Assembly: GCA_037126765.1 (NCBI GenBank)
Contig: JBBCBC010000031.1
Span: 7,387,638 to 7,451,637 of the forward strand
Source of the DNA: Stenogyne calaminthoides
Lineage: Eukaryota > Streptophyta > Magnoliopsida > Lamiales > Lamiaceae
DNA: 64,000 bases
Direction: 5' to 3'
This document shows positions 23,745-35,789 of this stretch, piece after piece. How positions within the stretch are numbered: the first letter of the stretch is position 1; the number at the start of each line of letters is the position of its first letter. The notes under the pieces are model-generated. The model was not told where the DNA came from. It was given only the letters and a program-made list of their open reading frames with translations, and did no database searches. The position numbers were made by a program, and so were the translations under genes.

Positions 23745-24900
23745 CTTGTATGTACATTACTAAAGTTATTACAATAAATATGATCTACGCACGGGAATTA
23801 AAAAGTGCAAAACTTAAATTGAGATCAAATTCATCAGAATATTACTGTTAACATGCGTCAAAGATTTGTCCTCAAAACTTTTGAGACTGCCCTCTTACAT
23901 CGGTTCGATTCTCCTGTTTTACTATTTTATTTGTGTTTCCCTGCCTAAAATACATGATATACACTAAATAACATCACAAATCATAATTATTGACAAGTAT
24001 CATATATTAAAAATAATAAAATAAAAAATGAAACATCAAATTAAAATAAGTGATCTAAAATTGCTTACATGGCTACAATTTGTTGAATTTTTTCTCACAT
24101 GAATAATGTCAATTCAGGGTTGAAATTGATAATAAAACTATCAATATGAGACCTAAAAGATAAAAATAACATATTAATTTTAAAAACTAAAAGGGTTTAA
24201 AAGATAGAAAACTATCCAAAAAAAAAAGAAAATCCTGTTTGTGTGAAATTAATATATCATTTTCTTTGTGATATTAATTTATAACTAGGAATCATAAAAT
24301 GTTAAATATAGTCTTAATTAAAATGTGTGAATTATAAAATTGATAATTCTTATTTTTATGTTTTGAATCGATAGTTTTATTAAAACTAATTTTTGTATAC
24401 ACCAGGTGCACTGGGTACATAAGATCTATTCTTTTATTAATCTTTTATGTTTTAAATTGATAAAATTTGTTTTTCATAATCCTCATAAATTACAGGAGTA
24501 TCTGTTTTTCAATTATATACTCTTTGGATATGGCCAGACAGATCCTCCTATTCCTTTCAAATTAAAATCTTCTTTTAAATGACAAATTTTATTAAATTAA
24601 ATTAAGGTATTTCGTGTACTTTTTCCGTGGTCCTAATAGGTACTGCATCATTCTCTGGTTAGTCTAAATCTAAACAAGAATATAAGTATTTTAATTTCCG
24701 ATGATACCAAAAACATAATCCAAGTAAAATAATCATTAATTAGAAGATGGGGACTAGGATTTGTCGCTAAATGCTGAAATACTTAAATTAATGAAATATA
24801 GTTGGAAAATTCCGTTGTAAATTCTGAGTAAAAATGGGCATGACTTTCTATGACCAGCCCATATTAATTTAATCATTAAATGTAGCTTCTTAGGTAGTTT
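23745..24900. other. Non-coding upstream region of CBP60
   Basis: AT-rich with no recognisable gene. A caggtgcac fragment at about 24403 resembles the end of the foldback at 39924. Confidence 0.5.
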
Positions 24901-24924
24901 CCTGTAACAGCAACTTGCAATACC

Positions 24925-24932
24925 TATTTAAG
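24925..24932 (+). promoter_or_regulatory. TATA-like box of the CBP60 gene
   Basis: tatttaag lies 110 bp upstream of the ATG and is followed by a pyrimidine-rich leader (cttcctttacacattcttctcc), a common arrangement in plant promoters. Not tested. Confidence 0.5.
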
Positions 24933-25041
24933 GCAATTTATTTGATTGCTTCCTTTACACATTCTTCTCCATTTTCGTACACCAAAAAAATAATTTTATT
25001 CACTTTGAAAAAATAATTTGGTTATTTTTTCTCATTTTGTA

Positions 25042-27561
25042 ATGAAACGACAGGTTGGGGATGGGGGTGAAGAAGATCGTCAACCTCCAAATCCTAATAA
25101 ACGCCCACATTTATTTTCGTCGTAATTTAACTTTATATACTAATTAATTGATTTTAATTTGCAATTACATGTTTTTTTCTTGGTTTTATTTAAATAAAAT
25201 CTATGGATTTGGTCATGTGCAGCATGTTCAGTGCTCGGACTCTGGAAGACCATATGCCCAGATTCGAACACATGATCCGAAAATTGGTATGGCAATTTTT
25301 TCTTTTTCTTTTGCTTTTTCCTTTTTTGTGTGTGTTGTATTTACCGTTTGAATTTGTTGGGAGTTGATATTTCATATTTGTCCTCATAGATAATATACAA
25401 TACTTGTGAAACGTGTATCTAGTTTTTATTTATATATATTTTGATATCCTCAAATTTTGAGCTAGCTTTTCGAAAATAAATTTATCCCGATTCACTTATT
25501 ATGGTATGAAGTATCAGTATCAGGTTTGCTGGTGATGATGGGTTTGGATTTCGGCTTGCATGACAAGCTTGGTTTGAGAACTCGAAAATCGTTAGCTCCA
25601 TGATAACAGGGTTTCTTGATTTTTCTTAATTTATTTATATTTTTTGGATTTTATTTATATTAAATTGTACTTTTGACATGTTAATACCGGTACTAAATTT
25701 ATTTTCATCGTAACCTACTTGATGTGCCATTATAGTATTTCATGTCATGTCATTATCTTTAATTTCCTTTCTTTTACAAAATTTGTTTAATAGGTGAAGG
25801 AAGAGGTTGAGCGTGCATTCGACCTCCATCTAAGGTCCGTATGTCTTGATCGACTTTGATATTGTATATATATTTGTATATATACTACTACATACATGGG
25901 TTATTAATTAGTTTAAAAAATAGAATTACCATTTGTTTTTGGTATAGAGCATCCGATGATGAAGTTGGTAATTTGGGATCAAGGTGTTTGCAATTGCAAT
26001 TTCAAAACAAGTTGCCCCTCGTCGGTTATACGGGCAATAGGATTGTGTCTGATGATGGAAGTCCTGTGAAGTTTGGCTTGTACGACTCTGTTTCTAAAAA
26101 ATTAGTAACTTGTGGTCCCTATTCTTCAACAAAGGTGGAGATCGTGGGGCTGAAGGGTGATTTTGTTCCCGAAGATTGGTCAAAGGACGACTTTGATGCC
26201 AAAGTTGTGCACAAGAGACAAGATAAAAGGCCTCTACTAAGTGGAGAGACCATGGTAACATTGCAGGATGGAATAGGTTGTATATGTGATGTTACTTTCA
26301 CAGATAACTCGAGTTGGACTAGAAGTGGCAAGTTTCGATTGGGAGTTAAGCTTCATTCTAATTTTGATAGAATGAGCATAAGAGAAGGTGTGAGCAATGC
26401 TTTCAGAGTAATGGATCAACGTGGAGAGAGTACGTATTTCTTCTTGATGACATTCCTTTTCAACCCTATATAAAGACTTGAGTAACATTTCTATACACAA
26501 CTAATATGGTTAGTAAAACAACTAATATCTTTTTAAAATACACATGACTTGCATGGTGCAACTAGTGTATACAATTTTTTTTTTTACTAATAATACGTGA
26601 TACATTTTTTACTTGTCAGTTTACCAGAAACACCACCCACCATTGTTGGATGATGAAGTATGGCGACTGGAAAAAATAGCTAAAGATGGCAAGTCTCATA
26701 AACGCCTAACTGACTTTGGTGTTTTCTGTGTTCGAGATTTCTTGAGGGCATATGTTATGAACGAGACCTTACTACGCGCTGTAAGATACTAATTAGATGT
26801 CTTAATTTGACAAACTTGTTGTGGTGTCTACTAAGATGTCCTCAATATGTAGGCACTTCCTAAAGTTTCAAACAAAAAATGGGAAGCAATCATCAAACAT
26901 GCTATGACATGCCCTTTAGATGACAAGACATACAATTATACGACTCCTCAAGGGCTAGGGTTGGTATTCAACTCAATCTACAAGGTTGTAAGAGTGACCT
27001 TTGATGGACTCAATTTTCATTTTGTTGATCATCTCGACAGTCATCAAACGGTTGAGATCTTACTCATCTTGATTTTTTTTCCAAATTTTATACTAGGTAA
27101 TCATCTGATGAAACTCATCTAGCTTCATGTTCTGTTTTCAGATGATGGTGGAAGATATAAAGCAACATGCTTATAGAAATTTGAGCAACTGGGAAGATTG
27201 TAGGGTCGGTCCTAATATTAGTTCCCATAACGAAAGTTTCCATGGTGGTCAAGGTAATTGAATAATAGAATTAAATGATTTGTTTGATAATTTGTTTGTG
27301 TTTGTAACTTGTATGACCCTTTCAACAGGGCAACAAGATATGCAGATGAATAATTATCATTCAACAATTTCATTGCCTCATGCTTTTGAAGTTGAAAAAG
27401 AGATGCATGAGTTAAATGTGACACTTGACAACGGTTTTGGGAAGAGTGGTTCTTCAGAAAGTTTATATATCGAGCAACCAACATGGACATATGGAGGTAA
27501 CACTATGGATCCACAGCTACCGCCTCACGATTTCATAGCAGACGATGATTTTGAGATTTAG
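25042..27561 (+). CDS. CBP60: Calmodulin-binding protein 60 / SARD1 family transcription factor
   Basis: Eight exons join cleanly with GT-AG introns: 25042-25121, 25223-25286, 25794-25834, 25948-26429, 26620-26780, 26853-27050, 27142-27253 and 27329-27561. They give 456 residues. The N-terminus is basic (MKRQ, NKRPHL) and is followed by IRKLVKEEVERAFDLHL, the usual start of the family. The conserved central DNA-binding block contains TFTDNSSWTRSGKFRLG (residues 178-194), and then HPPLLDDEVWRLEKIAKDG and VRDFLRAYVM follow. Family members are nuclear and many activate salicylate-dependent defence genes; some bind calmodulin near a terminus. The C-terminal part after VDHLDSHQT is short for the family (about 450 versus 500-650 residues in many members) and no calmodulin-binding helix is obvious, as in SARD1-like proteins. 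Which paralogue it is cannot be told. All phases agree and no stop interrupts the chain. Confidence 0.92.
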
Positions 27562-28489
27562 TCATTTGCATTGATAAACACTGTCTTGTTTTCTGTCATA
27601 CCAGTTATGAAATTAGTATAGTTTCTTTTAATTATGAATATCGTATCACGATTCACGAGGCAAGGTGGTGTAACCTTGTCATGTTGGATATTGGTTTAAT
27701 GTAAAAGGTTAGAGACATTTTGGATAATTCTATGCAACACTGAGTTCGATGGTAAAAAGAGTACGAACTTCTAAAAAGAAGCATGAAAATCATTGCAACG
27801 AGTGTTGCATACAATTATCGAGTAATGTGTAGGTTTAAATCCAGCAAACTATGAAGTTTTGACATCTTAAAAGAGATGATAATTGTGTTTGTTAAGCTTC
27901 TTGATACTTATTTTCTTATTTTGTGACATGTGATTTCATACATGGAGTGTTTTTTCATTAAAATCAAGTGTTTGGTGTTTGTATAAGTAGTGACTTTCAT
28001 AATTCAAATCAACGTTGAAGTATTTGAAAGTTTTGTACATCATGTTTTCTGTTTAATTTTCACTAGAATATTAAACTAGAGTCTAATCAATAAACCTTCA
28101 GTATGGTTTATCTCTTTCGTGTGGTTTGTGGATTGTAATGATGATGAAGTTTATCCAATGTATATTTTGACTACTAAAAAATAAAACAAAATTATCTAAT
28201 AAAACAAACAACATTTTATATGATACATTTGAATAAAGAAAAGACATATAAGTTATTTATTTCTCAACTTGTTAAGATGTGATCATGTGACAAATAATAA
28301 GAATGAATAGGTATACTTTTTTGTGTGTGAATTTTGTGAATAGAAAGTCACGTAATAAGAAATATATAAAAATGAAAATTAAATGGAACCCAATATAACA
28401 TCAAGTTTCGTGAATTAAATGTAAAAAATATGAAAATGAATTGCAACTTTAATTTCTTCGAATTAAAATATAGAAAATCGTGGATTGCA
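27562..28489. other. 3' flank of CBP60, non-coding
   Basis: AT-rich. It presumably includes the 3' untranslated region, but no unambiguous polyadenylation signal was chosen. No other gene seen. Confidence 0.5.
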
Positions 28490-29060
28490 CTCTCTAATTG
28501 AATTTCCCCAATTCATCTCTTCAAGTTTGCCTTTGACTTGGATGATATGTGAGCAAAATCTTCATCTTTGATCTTGTCCAGGCTTGAATATGAGGTTTTA
28601 TAACGTTAACAAAGGACTAGACGCCTTATTTTTTTGTTAATAGTACTTTTGAAGACTTTAGGGATAAACACTTTCGAATGTGATGAACAATGTCTTTAAA
28701 TCTTCAATATTCTGTGAAGAATGCCGTCAAATCTCCTTGGAATCTTCAAGAACACATTCGAAAGGAAACATCAATCGAAGGAGTTCTGCACCTTCATCTC
28801 AAATCGAATGTCATTTCTGGATAATTTTCATGGAGAACACTTTTAATATTCAAGAACATTTGTAGAAAATTATGAAGTCCCAAATGATCTTCTCATTGTA
28901 GTTAGAATTTAATGAAATGAATAAAAACCCATATTTATAGGGGAGAAAGTGAAAATTTTCCCTTATCAAGATGCCACGTGGCGCCTTTTGATTGACCATT
29001 GCCGAATTCGTCAAATTTGATTTTATTTGATTGATTTTCTTTAATTCTTTCCAGTTTGAC
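28490..29060 (-). repeat. Candidate LTR or promoter-like fragment
   Basis: On the minus strand the palindromic G-box GCCACGTGGC (28973-28982) lies about 35 bp upstream of a strong TATA box CCTATAAATATGGG (28929-28942). A non-coding, U5-like stretch with many TTCTTGAA/TTCGAA motifs follows. This is the layout of an LTR U3-R region, but TG/CA ends and a target duplication were not found. Confidence 0.35.
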
Positions 29061-29095
29061 ATAAATATTATTTCTCAATAAATATATACAAACTC

Positions 29096-29295
29096 TTCAG
29101 CGAAACTTGTTTATATTATGAAACTGATATTGCTACACTTATAAACTGGTATAACTACTCTTATAAATCAATATCAATAACATTTAATAATATGATCTTA
29201 ATTTATATGTGCAATAGTCAGTTGATAAGTGTAGTGATGTTAATACGTAAATGAAATAGTATAAATTTCAAACTTATGAACAAATTTCACCGAAC
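29096..29295 (-). repeat. Palindromic AT-rich repeat family, copy 2
   Basis: Starts with cagcgaaacttgttt and ends with gaacaaatttcacc, so its ends are imperfect inverted repeats. The core ctactcttataaatcaatat matches copy 1 (18900-19075). Confidence 0.45.
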
Positions 29296-29299
29296 AGTT

Positions 29300-30190
29300 A
29301 CTTATAAATTTACATGACGGAGGAATAGATCCATCATCCATGGAAGAACTGGTGGTAGGATGATGGGGGAAAAAAATAAAAAAAGCCACTCCTTTAATTA
29401 GAACTACAAATACACAATAAAGTGTAATTGTTTTGAATATATAAATTTAATAAGGGCATGAACAATGTAAACTTTATTTTTCTTTTTACTTTTATCATCC
29501 GTCTAGTTATATTGAGATTTTTTTTTTTTAATTTATAGCAGTTGGTTTTGTTTTGATGCTTTGCCTTTTTTGCATTGTTGATAAATAAATTACTTTATAT
29601 TTTTTAAACAAATAATAGGAATAACTAAAGAGGGAATGAAATAGGCATCTGAATCAATAAATAAATAAGATAAGAGTTGATCTATCATGAATTAAGTTTA
29701 TGCTGAATTTGGATTATTTGACTCATTTCATTCATTTTTAACATATTTTTTTACCCACTAAACTTAACCCGTATTATATCCTGAATAGGTTCAAATGTCA
29801 TGAATTAAAAACAAGGTTCATAGATCAATTAATTCTTCATACTTTAATCGCATCGGTCACTGAACCAGTAATCCCATTGATTGGGACGGGCACCAGTGCT
29901 TATGACGCTTGGCCGCGTCTTTATTGAGTCTTCTCAAAGCGCTTAGTCTCACATAATCCATCATCATCACTCACTCGAGGACATTTCTAGTTGCCAAGTT
30001 TCTTAAAAAAATCATAGCAACCGTAAAAAAAAAAAGAAAAAACCGTCAATGAACTATCTATTCTCGGCGCACCACCAAAAGACAAGGATCCCCTAATTTA
30101 TTGTACGTCGTCGCTTGGGTCCTTCATACAAGCAGGTAATTGCTTCTCTCCGTGCCTGTGATACTCCGATTTCATGTAGCCAAAATAACT
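29300..30190. other. Non-coding interval
   Basis: AT-rich except for a more GC-rich stretch at about 29850-30000. No reading frame or domain was recognised in it. Confidence 0.5.
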
Positions 30191-30194
30191 AATA

Positions 30195-30404
30195 CACCCT
30201 CTCTCAAACCATTTATTGTAGGCACGGAGATTATAAAAAACGTGGGAGATAATAATATTAAATGGTGTAAAGTGGGTTTGGTGGAGATAAATAATAGTAT
30301 TAAATAGTATTGAATGTTGCTTTATTGCCTTATTTGGAAATGAATAAACAAAATTAAGAAGATTATTTATGAAAAATGGATAATCAAAATCAGGATGGAG
30401 GGAG
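30195..30404. mobile_element. Mariner/Stowaway-like MITE, copy 2
   Basis: The ends caccctctctc and ggatggagggag, with TA on both sides, match the family at 22463. The interior shares ataataatattaaatggtg and gtttggtggag with it. The left inverted repeat is decayed. Confidence 0.65.
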
Positions 30405-30462
30405 TAATATTCATGGAGTTAAAAAAATTGAAAAGGAAAATGAAACACATGATAATAATGTG

Positions 30463-33400
30463 TAGAGTTGCCCAAAGGAACCAGAACCGGAACCGTGACG
30501 AATCGGAACCGAAATCGTGTATTACACGGTTCGGTTCCGGTTCCTACTATCTGAAAATCGTAATCACGGTTCCACGGTTCGAATCGTGTTCGGCCAACCT
30601 AAAACGACCGTTGAACCCATGCGGTTTCATGGTTCGAACCGTGAACTGCCGGTTCTCGCCTATTTTTTTTTTTAATCAATGGTTGAGATTGAGTCAAATG
30701 TTACCGTTTTTTGATCAAATGGTCGAATTTCAATATGAAAGTTACCGTTTTTTTTTGTTTTTATTTTTTATTTTCCCAAACTCTATAAATACCCCTCATT
30801 TGTATTCATTTTCTTGCACCAACTTGATCCAAATTGATCAATTCTTCTCCATCTCTCTAATTATCTTGTTCTAAGTTCTAACTTTATAAGCTTCATTATA
30901 GTTCATACTTCATACTTCATATATTATCTATATTGATATATTTTATACATTATAATATATAGTTTATATTATATACACTTTACTTTACTTTATGTTTTAT
31001 ATTACATAAAATAAAATGTCAAGAAGAGGAGGATCATCATCTTCTAGAGGAGGAAAAGGAAAGAGTCAGATGACTTCCGATTTTCCACCTCCTCCTCCTC
31101 CTACTGCACAATTCAATATTCCATGGAGTGTGGAGGAAATAGAAGCGAGTCTTGGTCCCTAATCATGGATGCCACTTTTTCAAATGAAGAATTTCAACAA
31201 CCTCGTGGTGGTACTCAATAAAGTACTCATGGTCATGGACATGGTCCTCATGGAAACGAAGAAAATGTGGAGGAGGAGGAGGCCATTCCACCTCAAGGAG
31301 GAGAAAGAAAATGTAGAGTTCTTGCATCCGAAATATTCACCATTCACTTCAAAAAAGTGGCAACCGATGAGGTAAATATATTTAAAGTTTATTGTAACTA
31401 TTGCACTAGTGTTTATCATTTTGAGAAAGGTGGTGGATATGGAACATTTAAAAAACACTTGTTGGCAAAACATAAAGAAGTCTTGTGAATGACTACATCT
31501 CAAACGCAACTACGTGGATTCACGGCGTCTTCTGAAGGTAGTGAAGTAAGTAATCCTACTAGTTTATTTAGATATAATGTTAAGGTTGCTAGAAGAGAAT
31601 TAACTAAACTTATTTGTTCTAAACATCTTCCTTTTCGTTTTGCAAATGATCTTCGTTTTGAAAAATGGGTTACTACGGCTTATAATCCTTCGGCCAAAAA
31701 AATTTCACGGTCTTCTATTACTCGTGAAATTGATAAAATGGCTAAAGAAATAAGAGATGAAATGACTAGCATGTTTTCTAGATTAACTCAAAAAGTTTCT
31801 ATATGTTCGGATATTTGGAGTGATCATTTTCAAGAGCATAATTATATGGGCATTACTTGTCATTGGATTGATGATACGTGGACAATTCAAAAATGTTTAA
31901 TTGCATATAGAGAGTTTGATACTGAGCATATGGCCGCTAATATTGCTCTAAAAATTCGTACGGTTTTGCAAGAGTACAACATTCTTACAAAAATATTTTC
32001 AATTTCATTTGATAATGCAAGTGCTAATACGGCTAGTTTAGATGAACTTATTGCAATTTGTCAACCATCAATTGGTGGTAGATTTTTTCATGTAAGATGT
32101 TTTTGTCATATTTTAAATTTGTGTGTTCAAGATGGTTTATCTTCTTTAAAAATGCATGTTGCTCCTATTAAACATGCACTTGGTTATTTGGTTAGACATC
32201 AAAAAGTTTTAAAAAGATGGAAAAAATTTTGTGTAGTTAATAAACTTACTCCTAAAAAGTTTTCACTTGATGTTGCTACTAGATGGAAACTCAACTTATA
32301 AAATGTTAAGTGCATCTTATGAATATAGAAATGCATTATGTAATTTTTTTTGCACAAGAACAATGTGGTATTACTTTATTTCCTAGTCAATGGGATTCAT
32401 GTGCTACTTTATGTGAGATGTTGCAAGTTTTTAATGAAGCTACTACACAATTATCCTAAGGTACGTATTATCCTACTTCTATTCTTGCTTTAGATCAATG
32501 TGTTAGAGTTGCAATTACTCTAGATTGTAGTGATCTAAATGAAATATTATATAATGCTATTAGTTCAACGAAAGTCAAATGGATGAAATATTTTTTATAT
32601 ATTCCGATGTGTTTATAATTGCTAAAATACTTGATCCTAGAGTAAGAATAGATGGAGTGCAAGAATTAATTTCTATATATTATGATGCTTTATTTCCTAT
32701 TACGTATGATAACACCCCTTCTCTTATTGTGGTTGTCCAAAAATCTAAACAATTCTGGATGTTTTTAGAGAATATAAAATTCAATTTGGTCCTACTAGTG
32801 GTGATTCTACTAGTGTTAGGTGGTGCTACTAGTACTACTAGTGGACATGGTGGTACTCAATCCCTTGGTCGTGGTCTTTATGGTAAATTTTCCGTTTAGA
32901 TAATTTTTTCTAAAGAACGATATCAACAACGTCTTAACGAACAATCAAATGTTTTCTTAGAAATTGAAAATTTTCTAAATACACCTTCTTTTGAGTATCA
33001 ACCGAGAATTAGAAAATTTTGATATTTTAAAGTGGTGGTCGAGGAGGTTAGATGCTTATCCGGGTGTTGAGTATGATTGCAAAAGAGGTATATGCATGTC
33101 CCGCTTCAACCGTAGCCGTCGAATCGAGCATTTAGCTTGGGTGGACATATCTTGAATGAAAGGCGTTCAAGATTGACAGTTGAAAGCACTTGGAAAACCA
33201 ATGTTTACTTGATGATTGGGTGAAAGCCAAGATCGAACACAAGATGAAGCTCTTAACGGATTCTAAATAAAGATAGTGTGATCGACACAAACCGAAAAAA
33301 CGAAAGTGAAGCTTAAATCTTCTTAAGATTTAAGTCTTGAGGTAAGAAATAAGGTAAGAGAACTACGTGGGCTTTGATTCTAATCGGATACGTATGCAAC

Positions 33401-33916
33401 ATAATTTTAAGTTTCTAACTTAGAATTTTCTAAGTTTAAAATTTAAAATTATGCCCAAGCCCTTTTTTTTTATCCTCTTTTCATTATTTGTAATTTTTTT
33501 AATTGTAATTATAAGTTGTACACTTGTATTTGTAGCATTAGCAATTTAGCATGTTACTTGTAAGTTGTAACTTTTAAGTTGTAAATTGTAAATTGTAATT
33601 TTTGTAATGTATTAAATTATTGTTTAATGTAATTTTTTTGAGTTGTTTGTTATTTGTAATTTTGTATGTTTAATAACATAAGATTTTGCTTCATCTTCTT
33701 TAAATTTACTTCAATTTATTTATTTTATTTGTATTTTGATAAAAAATTAAAAAAAAATAAAATGGTTCGGAACCGTGAACCGGAACCGGAACCGTTGGAA
33801 CCGGATGAAACCGGAACCGTTGGAACCGAAACCGTTGGAACCAAAACCAAAACCGTTAAACTATTTTACACGGTTCGGAACCGGAATCGGCGGTTCGAAC
33901 CGTTTGGGCACCTCTA
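30463..33916 (+). mobile_element. hAT transposon, 3.45 kb
   Basis: Terminal repeats tagagttgcccaaa and tttgggcacctcta match at 13 of 14 as inverted repeats. The exact 8-bp duplication ataatgtg flanks them (30455-30462 and 33917-33924). Subterminal repeats of ggaaccggaaccgt and its complement fill both ends (about 30480-30650 and 33765-33900), as in hAT elements. The interior carries one plus-strand transposase. Confidence 0.93.
31016..33240 (+). pseudogene. hAT transposase, BED finger plus dimerisation domain, broken
   Basis: The start MSRRGGSSSSRGG at 31016 precedes a proline run. A BED zinc finger (CNYC, then HLLAKH) ends near 31480. 31489-32301 encodes the RNase H-like catalytic region (KVSICSDIWSDHF with an Asp, ISFDNASANTASLDEL, HVRCFCHILNLCVQDGL). 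The hAT C-terminal dimerisation domain (block near VPASTVA, SLGG, LTVES, DDWVKAKI) is readable across 33050-33230. Lesions seen are in-frame stops at about 31160 and 31486, a frameshift near 32284 just after DVATRW, and several further downstream. Related Ac/RICESLEEPER-type proteins cut and rejoin DNA in the nucleus. This copy cannot make the whole protein. Confidence 0.9.
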
Positions 33917-34054
33917 ATAATGTGTAATGAAAATAGTAAATTAATATAATAAATAAATAGAAGAAATAAAGGATGACGGAAAATTAGACTTGGGCCCAAA
34001 AGATGAGAAGAAATAAAGGCCAGAAAAAAGTGAATTTTAGCCCATTTAGAGGAA

Positions 34055-34115
34055 CTGTGGGAGGGAGTTGAACATTCAACCAAATTACCACGTCACCTTT
34101 ACCGTTAGGCTAGAA
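34055..34115 (-). repeat. tRNA-like (SINE head) sequence
   Basis: On the minus strand TAGCCTAACGGTAAAGG (34112-34096) resembles a pol III A box, and TGTTCAACTCC (34074-34064) matches the B box GGTTCGANTCC at 9 of 11. The spacing fits a tRNA-derived SINE. No tail or target duplication could be fixed. Confidence 0.4.
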
Positions 34116-34314
34116 AAAAATAATTGAGATTTATGCAGTTTTAACTTTTGACTTTTAATGTTTGATCAGATAAAAATTGGGTCAACTATATGTTCAATTG
34201 CACTACACAGTAATGCAGTATTAACTATTGTGTAATTAGATATGTTACCACCCCTACCAAACCCATCAACTAAGCCCCTTAATTTAGTTATTTTCCAGTT
34301 ATGCCCGTTATAGT

Positions 34315-34625
34315 TAGGGGTGTAAGCGAGTCAAACCGACTCGCGAGCTACTTGTCATGCTCAACTCAAAAGAGCAAACCAGTTAAAACATAATCGAGTC
34401 AAGTCGACTAGCTACTCAAGTAGCTATTGAGTTCGAGTCAAGTTTATAAATACTCGGCTCAAGAGGCTTGCGTTCCTAATCGAACTTGCACAATAATTAT
34501 TATTATCCTATTAATTTTATTGAATATATATACTTTTGTTTTATAAATATGTTTTACATTTAATTTTGTTGTACATGTTTCAAGCTCAGCACTACACCAC
34601 TAGACTCGACTTATTTACATCCCTA
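34315..34625. mobile_element. Non-autonomous hAT element (311 bp), probable
   Basis: The ends taggggtgtaagcgagtc and gactcgacttatttacatcccta pair as imperfect inverted repeats. The interior is non-coding with repeated gagtcaag/ctcgagtc-like motifs near the ends. The flanking 8-mers agree at only 5 of 8 positions, so the target duplication is doubtful. Confidence 0.6.
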
Positions 34626-34741
34626 TTCATTGTACATTCCCAATGCTTAAATATTTGGAAAAATGAGATAGGAGAGATAAAAAAAAAAAACGCAAACTCA
34701 TTTTTTTGAAAAATGAGAGAATATCTTAAAAATTTTAGAGT

Positions 34742-34965
34742 AAGTTTTACATGAAATTTGTTCAGAGTAATTTACACAATTTTATTTATAAATTAATATT
34801 ACTATATTTATCAACCAATATCATTATATTTATAAACTATGATCATAATATTTAATATTACTGATATTAGTTTATAAAAATTGTGATATTAATTTATAAT
34901 TATAATAATATTAATTTTATATTATAAACAAATATCACAATTTTTTTACATGTGAAAATTTTAAA
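34742..34965 (+). repeat. Palindromic AT-rich repeat family, copy 3
   Basis: Starts gtaagttttacatgaaatttg and ends ttacatgtgaaaattttaaac, so the ends are inverted repeats. The interior alternates gatattagtttata-like motifs shared, in the opposite sense, with the copies at 18900 and 29096. Confidence 0.45.
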
Positions 34966-35789
34966 CTATACTACTAATTTTTGCGCAACGTTTGTAATTA
35001 ACAAGAAGTTTTGTGCAATTATCCCGAAAAAGATATTTAGAAAAGAAAGTCACATATTGAATAATTTGAATTTCCACATACTTGCCCTGGATATATTTCA
35101 CCAACCACATCTGGATTCTGCAGTATTATTTACGTTTTCTGCAGCAATCAATCAGAATCCATGTTTGATGTTTCTTGTGTCGGTCGCAATTTTGTAGTTG
35201 TGGATGTTTTTCTTCATTTACGTTTTCTGTTTTTACAGAATGTAGATTAAGTTCATTTATGAATAATATAATTATATTTGAGAAAAGATAATGATAATTT
35301 GAGTTTGTGTTTGTTGTGTTTAAAAAAATTATGTAGTTGTATCGTCATCTTAATCTATTTTGTAAAAACGTGTTTTTTTCCTGTTTTTCTTCATTTTATT
35401 TACTAATTCAATTTTTTCCTGATTGTGTTTTCACCACTCGTACACACTGTTTTTTCTTCCAAAATTTAATGCAATCCCCACACTTTTCTTGTCCTTTTGC
35501 ACAAATTCAATCCCTGATTCAATCCTAGGGTTTCCATTTAACAGTAAACCTCAATTCATCTAGTATGTTAGCTTCTCTTTTTAGTTTTCGCACAAATTCT
35601 CCTTGTTGAATTCCCCCCACCCTATTTCTAGGGTTCCATCTCTATAACCGCTCTGAATCTGCGAGATCGTTAAGTTAACGGATGATTCTCATTTGCCTCA
35701 CATTTCTTTGCTGTAATTCCTCATCAAACCCTTCGATTTGGCTCAGATTCAACTCAAATCGCACTAAAATTTAAAAAAACTCAGCGCTA

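Noticed and set aside
25500..25620. Possible extra CBP60 exon
   Set aside because: Exons 2 and 3 join in phase without it, its frame has no family residues, and suitable splice sites are missing.
30395..30874. 159-codon plus-strand open frame
   Set aside because: It spans the flank and 5' terminal/subterminal repeats of the hAT element; the residues reflect repeated ggaaccg motifs, not a protein family.
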